Shown here: positions 35,630 to 43,748 of the stretch, one piece after another
How the letters are laid out: every line of letters begins with the position of its first letter
Position numbering within the stretch: the stretch's first letter is position 1
NCBI GenBank assembly: GCA_036160955.1
Contig: JAYYDJ010000095.1
Coordinates: 1-64,000 of the forward strand
Direction of reading: 5' to 3'
DNA length: 64,000 nucleotides
Source: GCA-2699365 sp036160955
GTDB taxonomy: Bacteria > Verrucomicrobiota > Verrucomicrobiia > Opitutales > Coraliomargaritaceae
Translations under genes and position numbers: made by a program
The notes under the pieces: generated by a model
Database searches by the model: none
What the model was told of the DNA's origin: nothing
What the model saw: the letters and a program-made list of their open reading frames with translations, nothing else

Positions 35630-36313
35630 TTAGTCTATCGAAATTATATCGCTTTTTTTCGTTAATATATCAAAGGCTGTTTGGCTATGGTCTAATAACT
35701 TCCTTAAATTTGGGTAGGTGAGCAAACGAAAGCTCATTTGCATTTCAGTGACCTGAATATGAAGGTCTTGATCGTTTAATTTAAGATCAAAGGATCTAGC
35801 ATCTGGCGCGTAGTCTAGATAATTAGCAAACTCTTCAATCTCCTCGATCTGGTCAATTTTATTGCTGAGATCGATTACTTTAGGAAATATAACTATAATT
35901 TGATCGCAGTGATCATTGAAGCAGTGAATGAAGCGCTCATCTTTCTTAATACTTGTAGTATCTGTATCTAGGTGATTCACCACAGTGCTAATACAGTAGT
36001 TTTTGGGCTCTGATGCTTCAATCCCTTGATCGATACATATTTCTATTTCAAAGTCAGGTGTCTTAATACTAGCGAAACCGTCTTCGCACGTATAATTAAA
36101 GTCGCGGCGCTTGTAAGCAAACTGTCTGCGAATTTTTTGATAAAGTAGTTCTGCAGATTTCTTTACGTCTTCATGGCCGATACGCCTCACGAATTCGAGG
36201 GCGGCATCACTGAAGCGATCCGGTTCATGATGGTGCCTTTCGAAGCTCGTGAGCTTACGAATACGTCCGAAATCGGACCCTTTTAGACAAACTGATAGCT
36301 GTGGTGCATTCAC
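35630..36313 (-). CDS. Hypothetical protein
   Basis: I do not recognise the 227-residue product. It has no signal peptide and looks like a soluble alpha/beta protein. Features are an N-terminal FGRIRKLTSFERHHHEPDRF segment with three consecutive His, a middle section (FNDHCDQIIVIFPKVIDLS) and a helical C-terminus. Codon use resembles its neighbours, so it is probably a real native gene. It is divergent from rpmI, with about 125 bases between. No family or pathway can be assigned. Confidence 0.65.
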   Translation of the reverse strand: MNAPQLSVCLKGSDFGRIRKLTSFERHHHEPDRFSDAALEFVRRIGHEDVKKSAELLYQKIRRQFAYKRRDFNYTCEDGFASIKTPDFEIEICIDQGIEASEPKNYCISTVVNHLDTDTTSIKKDERFIHCFNDHCDQIIVIFPKVIDLSNKIDQIEEIEEFANYLDYAPDARSFDLKLNDQDLHIQVTEMQMSFRLLTYPNLRKLLDHSQTAFDILTKKSDIISID

Positions 36314-36408
36314 TCAAATAGTATTTAAATTAAAGATTAGGTCGATGATTCGAGCGACTACAATGCTTTCTTTACTAAAATTGTGCTTTACATAGGCACC
36401 CAGACACT

Positions 36409-36450
36409 GTGTTTTCTGCATCTTTTCCAAATTTCTCATGCAGAAAACAC
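36409..36450 (+). promoter_or_regulatory. RNA hairpin enclosing the rpmI start codon
   Basis: A perfect 13-bp inverted repeat: GTGTTTTCTGCAT at 36409-36421 and ATGCAGAAAACAC at 36438-36450, with a 16-base loop. The right arm begins with the rpmI ATG and covers its first four codons, so folding would hide the start. No Shine-Dalgarno lies in the loop. A leader autoregulated by L20, as known for the infC-rpmI-rplT operon in other bacteria, is a reasonable inference. Confidence 0.7.
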
Positions 36451-36629
36451 GTAAATCAATCGCCAAGCGCTTTAAGAAGACTGGTACCGGTAAGCTCCTT
36501 CGTCGTACCCCAGGTCACCGACACCTTCTTCGCAATAAGAGTGTGAAGCAACGCCGCCGTGCAGGTAGCAGTAAGCTCGTAGCAGATGGGCAGCGAGCTA
36601 ACCTCATCCGCGGATTGCCTTTCGCTTAA
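36438..36629 (+). CDS. rpmI: 50S ribosomal protein bL35
   Basis: The 63-residue basic protein carries the L35 signature KSIAKRFKKTGTGKLLRRTP, GHRHLLRNKSVKQRR and a C-terminal RGLPFA. It forms the usual pair with rplT 90 bases downstream. infC, normally first in this operon, is not upstream; a divergent hypothetical gene is there instead. The start codon lies in a strong predicted hairpin. Confidence 0.95.
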   Translation: MQKTRKSIAKRFKKTGTGKLLRRTPGHRHLLRNKSVKQRRRAGSSKLVADGQRANLIRGLPFA

Positions 36630-36719
36630 ATTTAATCGCTAATCAAATTAACTTACGCTACCCGGGTAACATGATAGTGGGCGACCCAGCAGCGACATAA
36701 AAATAGAGATCAAAATAAC

Positions 36720-37079
36720 ATGCCTAGAGCCAAAAATGGACCCGCGACGCTCGCACGTCGCAAAAAAGTACTGAAGAAAGCCAAGGGTTACTTTGGTAAT
36801 AAATCCCGACTCTTTCGTTATGCGAAAGACGCAGTTGATCGCGCTGAATTGTATGCTTATCGTGATCGTCGGAAAAAAAAGACCGAATTTCGTCAACTTT
36901 GGATTATTCGCATCAATGCAATATGTCGTGCGAACGGAATTAATTACAGCCGCTTCATACATGGATTGAAGGCTGCTGGAATCGATATGGATCGTAAACA
37001 GCTTTCTGAACTAGCTATTCACGATGAAGCAGCTTTTGTAGCTTTGATTGAAATAGCAAAGCAAGCTAACACAGCGTAG
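36720..37079 (+). CDS. rplT: 50S ribosomal protein bL20
   Basis: The 119-residue protein shows L20 hallmarks: MPRAKNGPATLARRKKVLKK, AKGYFGNKSRLFRYAKDAV, RDRRKKKTEFRQLWIIRINA and SRFIHGLKAAGIDMDRKQLS. L20 is essential for early 50S assembly and in several bacteria represses its own operon by binding the leader. It is followed by an intrinsic terminator. Confidence 0.97.
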   Translation: MPRAKNGPATLARRKKVLKKAKGYFGNKSRLFRYAKDAVDRAELYAYRDRRKKKTEFRQLWIIRINAICRANGINYSRFIHGLKAAGIDMDRKQLSELAIHDEAAFVALIEIAKQANTA

Positions 37080-37101
37080 CCGCTAATTTATCTCAACTAA
37101 A

Positions 37102-37135
37102 AGAGCTAGTATCTTAAGTTACTGGCTCTGTTTTT
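37102..37135 (+). terminator. Intrinsic terminator of rpmI-rplT
   Basis: A 10-bp stem with one G-U pair (AGAGCTAGTA at 37102-37111, TACTGGCTCT at 37120-37129) and an 8-base loop is followed by GTTTTT. It lies 22 bases after the rplT stop codon. Confidence 0.8.
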
Positions 37136-37176
37136 AGTTACTAGAGTAATAACCATATTAATAATTAGGTGCTTCC

Positions 37177-37746
37177 CTAAATGGACTCCACAATTTTGTC
37201 CGCTAAGCCGTATTCTATTGCTTCGGTAGCAGTCATATAAAAATCTCGATCTGTGTCTTCTTGAATCTTTTCAAGTGGTTTTCCCGAAGAATTAGCTAAT
37301 ATTGTATTTAGCTCATCTCTCAAACGTTCCATTTCTTGCGCTTGAATATGAATGTCGACTGCGACAGCAATCATTTGTCCTGATATTAGTGGCTGGTGGA
37401 TTAGAACGCGGCTGTGTGGATAAAGCACCCGTTTGCCCTTAGTAGCTCCACAAAGCAAAATCGATCCCATGCTTGCTGCCATTCCTGTGACGACGACCTT
37501 GATCGGAGAACTAATAAGCTGCATGGTGTCGTATACTGCCATACCCGCAGTGATCGATCCTCCTGGTGTGTTGATATAAAAAGTAATTTCTTTACCGGGC
37601 GCCTCTGCCTCCATATAGAGTAGCTTCTCGGTTATATCCTTAGCTGACTTGTCACTTACTTCTCCCCAGAGAAATATTTTTCTCTGTTTTAGGAACTGTT
37701 CTTGTATCTTAGCGCCATTATTTTGCTTATTATTTTTATCTGCCAT
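37177..37746 (-). CDS. clpP: ATP-dependent Clp protease proteolytic subunit
   Basis: The 189-residue serine peptidase forms a tetradecameric chamber used with ClpX or ClpA. The catalytic residues are S92 (GMAASMGSILL) and H117 (RVLIHQP), with the Asp near DTDRDFYM. INTPGGSITAGMAVYDTM is the family motif. The N-terminus is polar (MADKNNKQNNGAKIQEQ) with no obvious propeptide. No clpX or tig is adjacent. Several bacteria carry more than one clpP, so this may be one of two paralogues. Confidence 0.96.
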   Translation of the reverse strand: MADKNNKQNNGAKIQEQFLKQRKIFLWGEVSDKSAKDITEKLLYMEAEAPGKEITFYINTPGGSITAGMAVYDTMQLISSPIKVVVTGMAASMGSILLCGATKGKRVLYPHSRVLIHQPLISGQMIAVAVDIHIQAQEMERLRDELNTILANSSGKPLEKIQEDTDRDFYMTATEAIEYGLADKIVESI

Positions 37747-37818
37747 GAGTGTATACTAGTGAATTATAAATATGCATATAGAGAGCATGAGTTTGATATC
37801 TTTCAAGCCATGACTTAA

Positions 37819-38262
37819 TTAAGCTTCGATTTTATTTATTCTCCGATCGTGCCTGCCACCTTTGAACTCTGCATCTAGCCAAGCAGTAACAATTTCAAGA
37901 GCCAATCGCTCGGAAACTGAGCGAGCACCAATTGCAATGCAATTGGCATTGTTATGCTCTTTGGTCATGCTTGCTGACCAAGTATCCCAGCACACACCGC
38001 ATCGAACCCCCTTCTCCTTATTAGCTACAATTGCCTCACCGTTACCGCTGCCTCCGAGAACTATGCCTAAATCTGCTTTGCCTGATGCAACAGCTTGAGC
38101 TGCAGGACGCACATGATCTGGGTAATCGCAAGAGTCCTCAGACATGCAACCAAAATCAAGACTTGTATGTCCGCGGGCTTCTAATAATTGACTAATAGGG
38201 CTCTTGAGACGAAAGCCTGCATGGTCACTACCAATTGAAATTATTAAAGAATGGTGATGCAT
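37819..38262 (-). CDS. rpiB: Ribose-5-phosphate isomerase B
   Basis: This enzyme interconverts ribose 5-phosphate and ribulose 5-phosphate. The 147-residue form from ATG 38262 begins MHHHSLIISIGSDHAGF, with the RpiB motif SDHAGF, then DFGCMSEDSCDYPDH, LGGSGNGEAIVANK and HNNANCIAIGAR. The GGSGNGE loop matches the mycobacterial-type RpiB, which uses Glu instead of the E. coli active-site Cys. The frame extends 12 codons further (start 38298) without family sequence. It is 73 bases upstream of clpP on the same strand. Confidence 0.92.
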   Translation of the reverse strand: MHHHSLIISIGSDHAGFRLKSPISQLLEARGHTSLDFGCMSEDSCDYPDHVRPAAQAVASGKADLGIVLGGSGNGEAIVANKEKGVRCGVCWDTWSASMTKEHNNANCIAIGARSVSERLALEIVTAWLDAEFKGGRHDRRINKIEA

Positions 38263-38408
38263 GTGAGAAATTAAGTGCTCGAGTAAAGGGTAGGGCAATA
38301 CGTAAGGTATCTATCAGCCATATTTTTAATAGAAAAAAGGACTTGCGCTATGTGCTGTTAAACATAGTTTCACGCGCTTTCTATTTTCTACAATAAAAAG
38401 TTTTAATC

Positions 38409-38579
38409 ATGGCAAGAGAGCACGTAATTATTGAATGCACAGAAGCCCGAGCTGAAGGTAAGCCGGTTTCACGTTATATGACCACACGTGATAAGAAGCA
38501 GCAACCTGAGCGTGTTGAAAAAATGAAGTACAATAAATTTCTTCGTCGGCTTACCTTGCACCTTGAGATCAAAAGTTAA
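38409..38579 (+). CDS. rpmG: 50S ribosomal protein bL33
   Basis: A 56-codon gene from ATG 38409 to TAA 38579. The product starts MAREHVIIECTEARAEGKPV and continues SRYMTTRDKKQQPERVEKMK, then YNKFLRRLTLHLEIKS, matching bL33 throughout (YNKFLRRxTLH, SRYxTTRDKK). It has only one of the four zinc cysteines, so it is the zinc-independent C-minus form. It is divergent from rpiB. Confidence 0.95.
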   Translation: MAREHVIIECTEARAEGKPVSRYMTTRDKKQQPERVEKMKYNKFLRRLTLHLEIKS

Positions 38580-38679
38580 CGGGTAGTACACTTCATCATT
38601 GAAAATACTGCTAATAATAGCGGGTTTATTTGCTTCACTACTCCTTTTTATAGGAAAATATGGGAGTCATATTAGCAAC

Positions 38680-38940
38680 TCAAGGACGGTTAAGAGAGGA
38701 CTCAGTTTTAGTACCTACTAGGCAGTTGCGATAGAAGCGCCATTCGCTTCGGTGCTTGCAGATCCAGTCGAGAAGGGCTCGCTCGAAGCCGATATCTTTC
38801 CCTTGTTTCTCTGACTCTATCCATTTGTGCTTTAATATTTCATCGCGCTCTGCAAGAAATTCACGATAAAAAGTCGATCGTTGTGTAAAATCTTCATTTT
38901 TTTCTGCATTATTCTGCGGAGTTGTAGTCAAAACTGTCAT
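38680..38940 (-). CDS. Small conserved-looking hypothetical protein
   Basis: The 86-residue product has a flexible, Asn/Thr-rich N-terminus (1-20) and then a helical, aromatic-rich region with motifs TFYREFLAERDEILKHKWIE and GKDIGFERALLDWICKHRSE. The spacing of Trp, Arg and Glu suggests a real small fold, and I have the impression of similar short proteins in other bacteria but cannot name the family. It is soluble, with no signal. It lies upstream of neither an operon nor an RNA. Confidence 0.65.
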   Translation of the reverse strand: MTVLTTTPQNNAEKNEDFTQRSTFYREFLAERDEILKHKWIESEKQGKDIGFERALLDWICKHRSEWRFYRNCLVGTKTESSLNRP

Positions 38941-39047
38941 ATTTGGAAAAGGGGTAAGTTAGTGTTTAGAATTTGGCTACAATAATAAATAGTAAAAAAT
39001 GTTTTTATTGTTATTATTATGCTAGTTTAAAACTCCTTATTTATTAT

Positions 39048-40127
39048 TCAGTGTATATTTAATAATGTTATAATTTTTTTAGCGACGCTTATAAATGCTT
39101 TCGCTGCAGGAGAATCTGGATCGCTAACCACGATTGGTATACCATTATCACTACCGACTCTTAGGGCTGGTTCTAATGGAATTTGACCAAGAAGTTCAGT
39201 TTGAAGGCTATTTGCTGTTTCCTCTCCACCGCCTTCTCCAAAGATGGCGTGGCGATAGCCATCAGCAGCTTCTAAATAACTCATATTTTCAACGACACCC
39301 ATGATAGGAACATTCACTTTTTCAAACATTCTAGCACCTCGGCGTGCAACCTGAAATGCTGCCGCTTGAGGCGTTGTGATGATGATTGCTCCATCTAGAG
39401 GAATCGTTTGTACAAGAGACAACTGTGCATCGCCCGTACCAGGCGGAAGATCAACAACTAAAACCTTGAGTTCTCCCCAGTTAACATTTTGAGCAAATTG
39501 CTGAATCGTTTTCATGATCATTGGTCCTCGCCAAACCACTGGAGTGTCCTGATCTACAAGGAATCCCATCGACATAGAAGAGACTCCAAAATTACTAATG
39601 GGTCGGATTAAATCATTTTCTATCTCTGGCTGCCCGTTTACACCCAACATAAGTGGGACCGATGGGCCATAAATATCGCAATCCATTATACCGACACCTG
39701 ACTTATTCTTGGCTTCAAGTAATCGTTGCAGGGCGCATGCTACGTTTACAGCAACAGTAGACTTACCAACCCCACCTTTACCGGAGGCAATCGCAATTGT
39801 ATGTTTCACTTGCTGCATGGTCGTATGTGTACTAGGGGTAGAGGCACTACCGCTCGCTGTTGCCGCTAGCTCTTGCGGGCTGTTAACTTCCATGCGAACC
39901 CTGACTTCACTAACTCCTACGAGCTCTCCTACCTTAGCTTTTATGTCAGCTGCAATCTGCTCTGGTACTTTTGGGTCTCGGCTGGTTATTTTAACTCCTA
40001 TTTGCACCATACCCTGCGTTAATTCTACCTCACTAATTAGTCCAAAAGAAACTATGTCGCGACTAAATCCAGGATATTTAACTAATTTAAGGGCGTCTTC
40101 TACTTTTTGTTTGTCCACAACTGTCAA
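39048..40127 (-). CDS. mrp: Mrp/ApbC-family iron-sulfur cluster carrier ATPase
   Basis: The 359-residue protein has an N-terminal MIP18/DUF59 domain (about 5-85: VEDALKLVKYPGFSRDIVSF) and a P-loop NTPase domain with deviant Walker A GKGGVGKS (116-123). It also has MDCDIYGPSVPLMLG, the switch region VVDLPPGTGDAQLSLVQ and GVVENMSYL. Mrp proteins carry and transfer Fe-S clusters. The usual C-terminal CxxC that binds the cluster in ApbC is not visible after VENMSYLEAADGYRHAIFG. The start is TTG at 40127 or GTG at 40118. Confidence 0.93.
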   Translation of the reverse strand: MTVVDKQKVEDALKLVKYPGFSRDIVSFGLISEVELTQGMVQIGVKITSRDPKVPEQIAADIKAKVGELVGVSEVRVRMEVNSPQELAATASGSASTPSTHTTMQQVKHTIAIASGKGGVGKSTVAVNVACALQRLLEAKNKSGVGIMDCDIYGPSVPLMLGVNGQPEIENDLIRPISNFGVSSMSMGFLVDQDTPVVWRGPMIMKTIQQFAQNVNWGELKVLVVDLPPGTGDAQLSLVQTIPLDGAIIITTPQAAAFQVARRGARMFEKVNVPIMGVVENMSYLEAADGYRHAIFGEGGGEETANSLQTELLGQIPLEPALRVGSDNGIPIVVSDPDSPAAKAFISVAKKIITLLNIH

Positions 40128-40241
40128 AGTATAATCTGTTTTGAAATGTGAAAGTTTTTTCGGTGATTTAAAATAATTATTTTTTTAATTTCCAATAGCT
40201 TTACATTTGCGATCAGTTGGTTCGTATAATCTTATCATAGC

Positions 40242-41444
40242 ATGCGTTTATCTGCATCTTTATTATTTATCACATTTATTACATTAAAGTTATTTTCCAA
40301 TCTAGATGCACAATCGGGTGTCATTGAACTAGAAGAGGCGGTACGTGAAAACTCTGCAGTCCTGCCGATTACTATTGAAAGTACCAATTCTTTAATTCTC
40401 TCACATTCCCGACAAGTCTTTAGACTGCATGGTGGATATCGTGTCGTCACTACTAATGAGTCAGTATTTAGGTTTAGTTTAGAGCTTTCTGGAACAGATT
40501 CGGTGAAATTGTCCATATTCCAAGGCTTGGAGAATAATGCAGTCTATACGAGTACTTTTAAAGGTGATGACTTAGAACATGCAGTATGTCTTGCCTGTGA
40601 CTACGCCGTTGAATATACATCCAACGATATAGGGTTTTTTGCAGGAAAGCTTAGCTTTGTAGTAAAGAAACATCGGACGTCAGAAATCTATATAAGTGAC
40701 TTATTGTTCACAAAGGTGCGCGCCGTCACAAGCGATCGTTCATTTGCGATGGGTCCAAGCTGGTCGCCAGATGGCACACAGTTATTATACACGACTTATC
40801 ATAAGTCAGGGTTTCCAGATATATACCTTATGGACTTGAATGCAGGTGTCAGGCAAGCGGTTGCAAGTTTTAAAGGAACAAATAACGGCGCAGAATTTAG
40901 TCCCAACGGAAGTAGGATTGCGATGACCTTATCAGGGTCTGGCAATGCTGAGCTTTACGTATCAAACCAACTTGGTAGGGAATTGCGCCGTATAACAAAA
41001 AATAATTCATTGGAGACTTCTCCTAGTTGGTCGCCAGATGGTCAGAGTATAGTGTATGCATCAGATGCACTAGGAAGGCCACAATTGTTCGTTGCAAGTG
41101 CTACGGGAGGTGCGCGCCGTCGCTTACCAACGAATATTAGTCGCTATTGCGCCGAGCCGGATTTGAATCCACGCAATTCGAGCCAAATTACTTTTACCGC
41201 GGCGGTAAATGGTGGATTTCAAATCGCCTTATATGATTCTAAATTGCAGAGCTCGAAAATCATATCTAACCTAAAAGGTTCTGCAGTGGAACCAACTTGG
41301 CTCAATGATGGTCGGCACATAATTCTAACAGAGCGTTTAGACGGGCGTAGTCGTTTAATGATATTGGATTCTCTCAGTGGTCAGTCATTAGCACTGCATA
41401 AGCCAAGCTTAGGTGATGCCTGTGAAGCATCCTTTGTGTATTAA
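40242..41444 (+). CDS. TolB-like beta-propeller periplasmic protein
   Basis: The 400-residue protein has a signal peptide (MRLSASLLFITFITLKLFSN, cleavage near LDA). An N-terminal domain of about 140 residues follows, then PD40/WD40-type blades (SWSPDGTQLLYTTY, EFSPNGSRIAMTLSGSG, SWSPDGQSIVYASDALG, TWLNDGRHIILTE). This is the TolB layout, in which the propeller binds Pal and helps keep the outer membrane tethered. No tolQ, tolR, tolA or pal is nearby, so TolB itself is likely but not proved. Confidence 0.82.
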   Translation: MRLSASLLFITFITLKLFSNLDAQSGVIELEEAVRENSAVLPITIESTNSLILSHSRQVFRLHGGYRVVTTNESVFRFSLELSGTDSVKLSIFQGLENNAVYTSTFKGDDLEHAVCLACDYAVEYTSNDIGFFAGKLSFVVKKHRTSEIYISDLLFTKVRAVTSDRSFAMGPSWSPDGTQLLYTTYHKSGFPDIYLMDLNAGVRQAVASFKGTNNGAEFSPNGSRIAMTLSGSGNAELYVSNQLGRELRRITKNNSLETSPSWSPDGQSIVYASDALGRPQLFVASATGGARRRLPTNISRYCAEPDLNPRNSSQITFTAAVNGGFQIALYDSKLQSSKIISNLKGSAVEPTWLNDGRHIILTERLDGRSRLMILDSLSGQSLALHKPSLGDACEASFVY

Positions 41445-41446
41445 GC

Positions 41447-42769
41447 TTAATTAACTGGCTGCAACTGCTTGCTTGTAATAGTTCTTTTCCAAAGTTCATT
41501 ACCTTCAACACTAATAACTCGAAGAGTGAGCTGACGGTTTTCTTCTGTACCAGTAAAATCTATTAGAGTAAATTGACGCTCAAGAGTATTCGTTCCAGGC
41601 ATACGAAAATAGTTGAGTTCATCGACTTGCTTAGGATTTGCAGTTAATGGGCCAACACTAAGGTCGTATAGGTTATAACTGTTAATATGTACCAAGCGGG
41701 TTAGTTCACCATGATACTTTCCACCGCTAATAAATAAAAGTCCTGCTATTTTCTCGGTCCTTATCATTTCTAATAGTCGGGACTGTTCTTCGGATGCATA
41801 GCTTAAATTTGTTGGTGTAGCTGCTGGATTTAGGACAGGTGCACCTGCTATGATGAGCTTAAATGTTGCCGTACTACGGACTAATTCTTGGCGCAACCAT
41901 TCGATTTGAGCACTTCCAAGTATTTCAGCTTTCTTATTTGAACTTGGTAGGTCATCACGGTTACTTCGAACATCTAGTAAAAAGAAGTCTACATCCGAGC
42001 GACGCATACGTGTTGGTATGCCCTCAAGTTGAGAAACTTCGACTGCTCGAGGCCAAAATGCTTTGAAGGCTTTTTCTGCCTGCTCACGATGGGAGTAAAA
42101 CTTGCCATCATTATTTACGCTATATTCTGCACTACTCCAAGTTGCATAGTGAGGAATACTTGCAAGCAGTGGTTCAAGCTGAGGCGTGGAACGTGCTTTG
42201 CTGTAACGCTTGAAGTAACCGCTTTGAGAGGACCAATCACTTTGTCTTAAGTGAGAAGTATTACCAGTCCATATCATAAGTTCTGGTTTGGTTTTCATCA
42301 GCGAAGTAAAAATCCTATAATTATTACCTAATATCTGGTAAGGAGGCTCAAAGCCATTTTCTGTTTGGTAATGTGCGCCGCCTATTGCTATACGCAAATC
42401 TGGAGGAGGCATGCGATCATGATAGAATGTTGGCGTGGTGAAAGAGTTTTTGTTGGCAATTAGGTTTCCATCTACTTCGATTTGGTAAGAATAGGTTAAT
42501 CCTGCTTCAACCGCATCAAGATCTATGGTAGCAGTATTTGCTTCACACGCTTTAGTTTTAACAGGAACGCTCCAGTTAGGCAAATTGGATTTGGATTCAG
42601 TATAAACAACCCTAACTGTTGCAGGTGAAAAAGTCTGTACCCATACTTTTGCCTCTCTCATACCAACGTGACCTAGCATTGGACCAGCACAGAGTTCTGC
42701 AAACAGATTACTAGATAGCGAACAGAAGCTAGTAGTTAATAATAAAAGAAATAATTTATGAATTTTCAA
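41447..42769 (-). CDS. PhoD-like protein that has lost its catalytic motifs
   Basis: The 440-residue protein keeps the PhoD-like layout: signal peptide, N-terminal beta domain (GPMLGHVGMREAKVWVQTFS), metallophosphatase-like fold with VDFFLLDVRSNRDD, KLIIAGAPVLNPAAT and a C-terminal FTLIDFTG. The metal- and phosphate-binding motifs are gone. GSC is GGA, the LGDNVYL motif is TGNTSHL, WDDHD is WSSAE, and the final GDxHH is GGKYH. Those residues normally bind iron/calcium and phosphate, so phosphatase activity is not expected. It is probably a secreted structural or binding pseudoenzyme. Convergent with the TolB-like gene. Confidence 0.82.
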   Translation of the reverse strand: MKIHKLFLLLLTTSFCSLSSNLFAELCAGPMLGHVGMREAKVWVQTFSPATVRVVYTESKSNLPNWSVPVKTKACEANTATIDLDAVEAGLTYSYQIEVDGNLIANKNSFTTPTFYHDRMPPPDLRIAIGGAHYQTENGFEPPYQILGNNYRIFTSLMKTKPELMIWTGNTSHLRQSDWSSQSGYFKRYSKARSTPQLEPLLASIPHYATWSSAEYSVNNDGKFYSHREQAEKAFKAFWPRAVEVSQLEGIPTRMRRSDVDFFLLDVRSNRDDLPSSNKKAEILGSAQIEWLRQELVRSTATFKLIIAGAPVLNPAATPTNLSYASEEQSRLLEMIRTEKIAGLLFISGGKYHGELTRLVHINSYNLYDLSVGPLTANPKQVDELNYFRMPGTNTLERQFTLIDFTGTEENRQLTLRVISVEGNELWKRTITSKQLQPVN

Positions 42770-42826
42770 AAATAGATAAAAAAAAGATTTTTATAGATTA
42801 TTAATTTACTCTAGCATAGCATGTAA

Positions 42827-43651
42827 TTACGAGATCTTTATTTTTCTGTGTCTGGAAAAGTGCATGGTGTTAACCATACGATCGACTATTGCAGGCCTGA
42901 TAATAGATGTTTGATTTACCGACTGTAGAAGGTTTTTTAGAATAAGCTCTCGATTTATTAAATTTGTTTTGTAACGCATTTTTACTTCTACAAGTTCCGG
43001 TTTCATTTCCAACCACTGAGCCCTTACTTTGGAAACTCGCGGATATATGGCAGTCCGGTTCTTTAATTGTCTGTTAGTTTGTATGTTTGGATTCTTATCC
43101 TGTGACATGCTTATTGCTTGAAGGCATTTACGCTCATCTAGCGCAAGTGATTTCCAGCTTATCCCGCATAATTCACAGCGAGCTTCTGCTAATACTGCAT
43201 GTAGTACCTTAGGTTTGAGGCGCATGACCAGAGATACACATCTCAGAGACCAATTCTCTAGTTCATAGGCAATTAAGGCAAAGCGCACTTTTGGTTCTAA
43301 GAGGCGCATCTTCATGACTATAGCGCTATTGGAAGTTATGCTGGCATGGGAAGAAGTATTTTCAAACAACAAGGATGCTAATATGAACTCAAAGTCAGAT
43401 AAGCGCTCAGTATAGCCAAGTTGTTGCCAGAGCGCTACAAATACTTTTTCTATTCGTGCATTACGATCTGACTCTTTTTCCGAATAGGTAGAACCAAAGT
43501 AACAATTAGTTAGATCAAGATAAGCGGCAGCCAGGCAGAGAAATTGCTCGGTATCTCCATTCTTTGCAGCCTTCAGTTGCCTCCGACCAACTGCTCGTGC
43601 GCGAGACGAGTCGCGAAATCTCCATAAATAGCTACGTAACTGGCTTAACAT
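42827..43651 (-). CDS. Possible divergent sigma-70-like (ECF-type) protein
   Basis: The 274-residue product resembles ECF sigma factors in two places. A region-2-like helix set lies at about 35-95 (FLCLAAAYLDLTNCYFGSTY, KVFVALWQQLGYTERLSDFE). A region-4-like set lies at about 120-165 (EPKVRFALIAYELENWSLRC, VMRLKPKVLHAVLAEARCEL). A C-terminal extension of about 100 basic residues follows with no recognised motif. Identity to known sigma factors is weak and a different helical protein is possible. Its partner gene 97 bases upstream on the same strand is also unknown. Confidence 0.5.
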   Translation of the reverse strand: MLSQLRSYLWRFRDSSRARAVGRRQLKAAKNGDTEQFLCLAAAYLDLTNCYFGSTYSEKESDRNARIEKVFVALWQQLGYTERLSDFEFILASLLFENTSSHASITSNSAIVMKMRLLEPKVRFALIAYELENWSLRCVSLVMRLKPKVLHAVLAEARCELCGISWKSLALDERKCLQAISMSQDKNPNIQTNRQLKNRTAIYPRVSKVRAQWLEMKPELVEVKMRYKTNLINRELILKNLLQSVNQTSIIRPAIVDRMVNTMHFSRHRKIKIS

Positions 43652-43748
43652 TGTATTGTCTATCTACTGCTAATTAGTCGCGGTTCATGGGTTATTGGCT
43701 GTAATAAGACGTTAAAAACGTGAAGTTTATAAACAAGATGAATTGTAA

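Noticed and set aside
38587..38721. Short open frame with a hydrophobic segment (LLIIAGLFASLLLFIGKYG), TTG start at 38599, after rpmG
   Set aside because: About 40 codons, non-ATG start, and partly antisense to the better-supported gene at 38680-38940; possible but not supportable.
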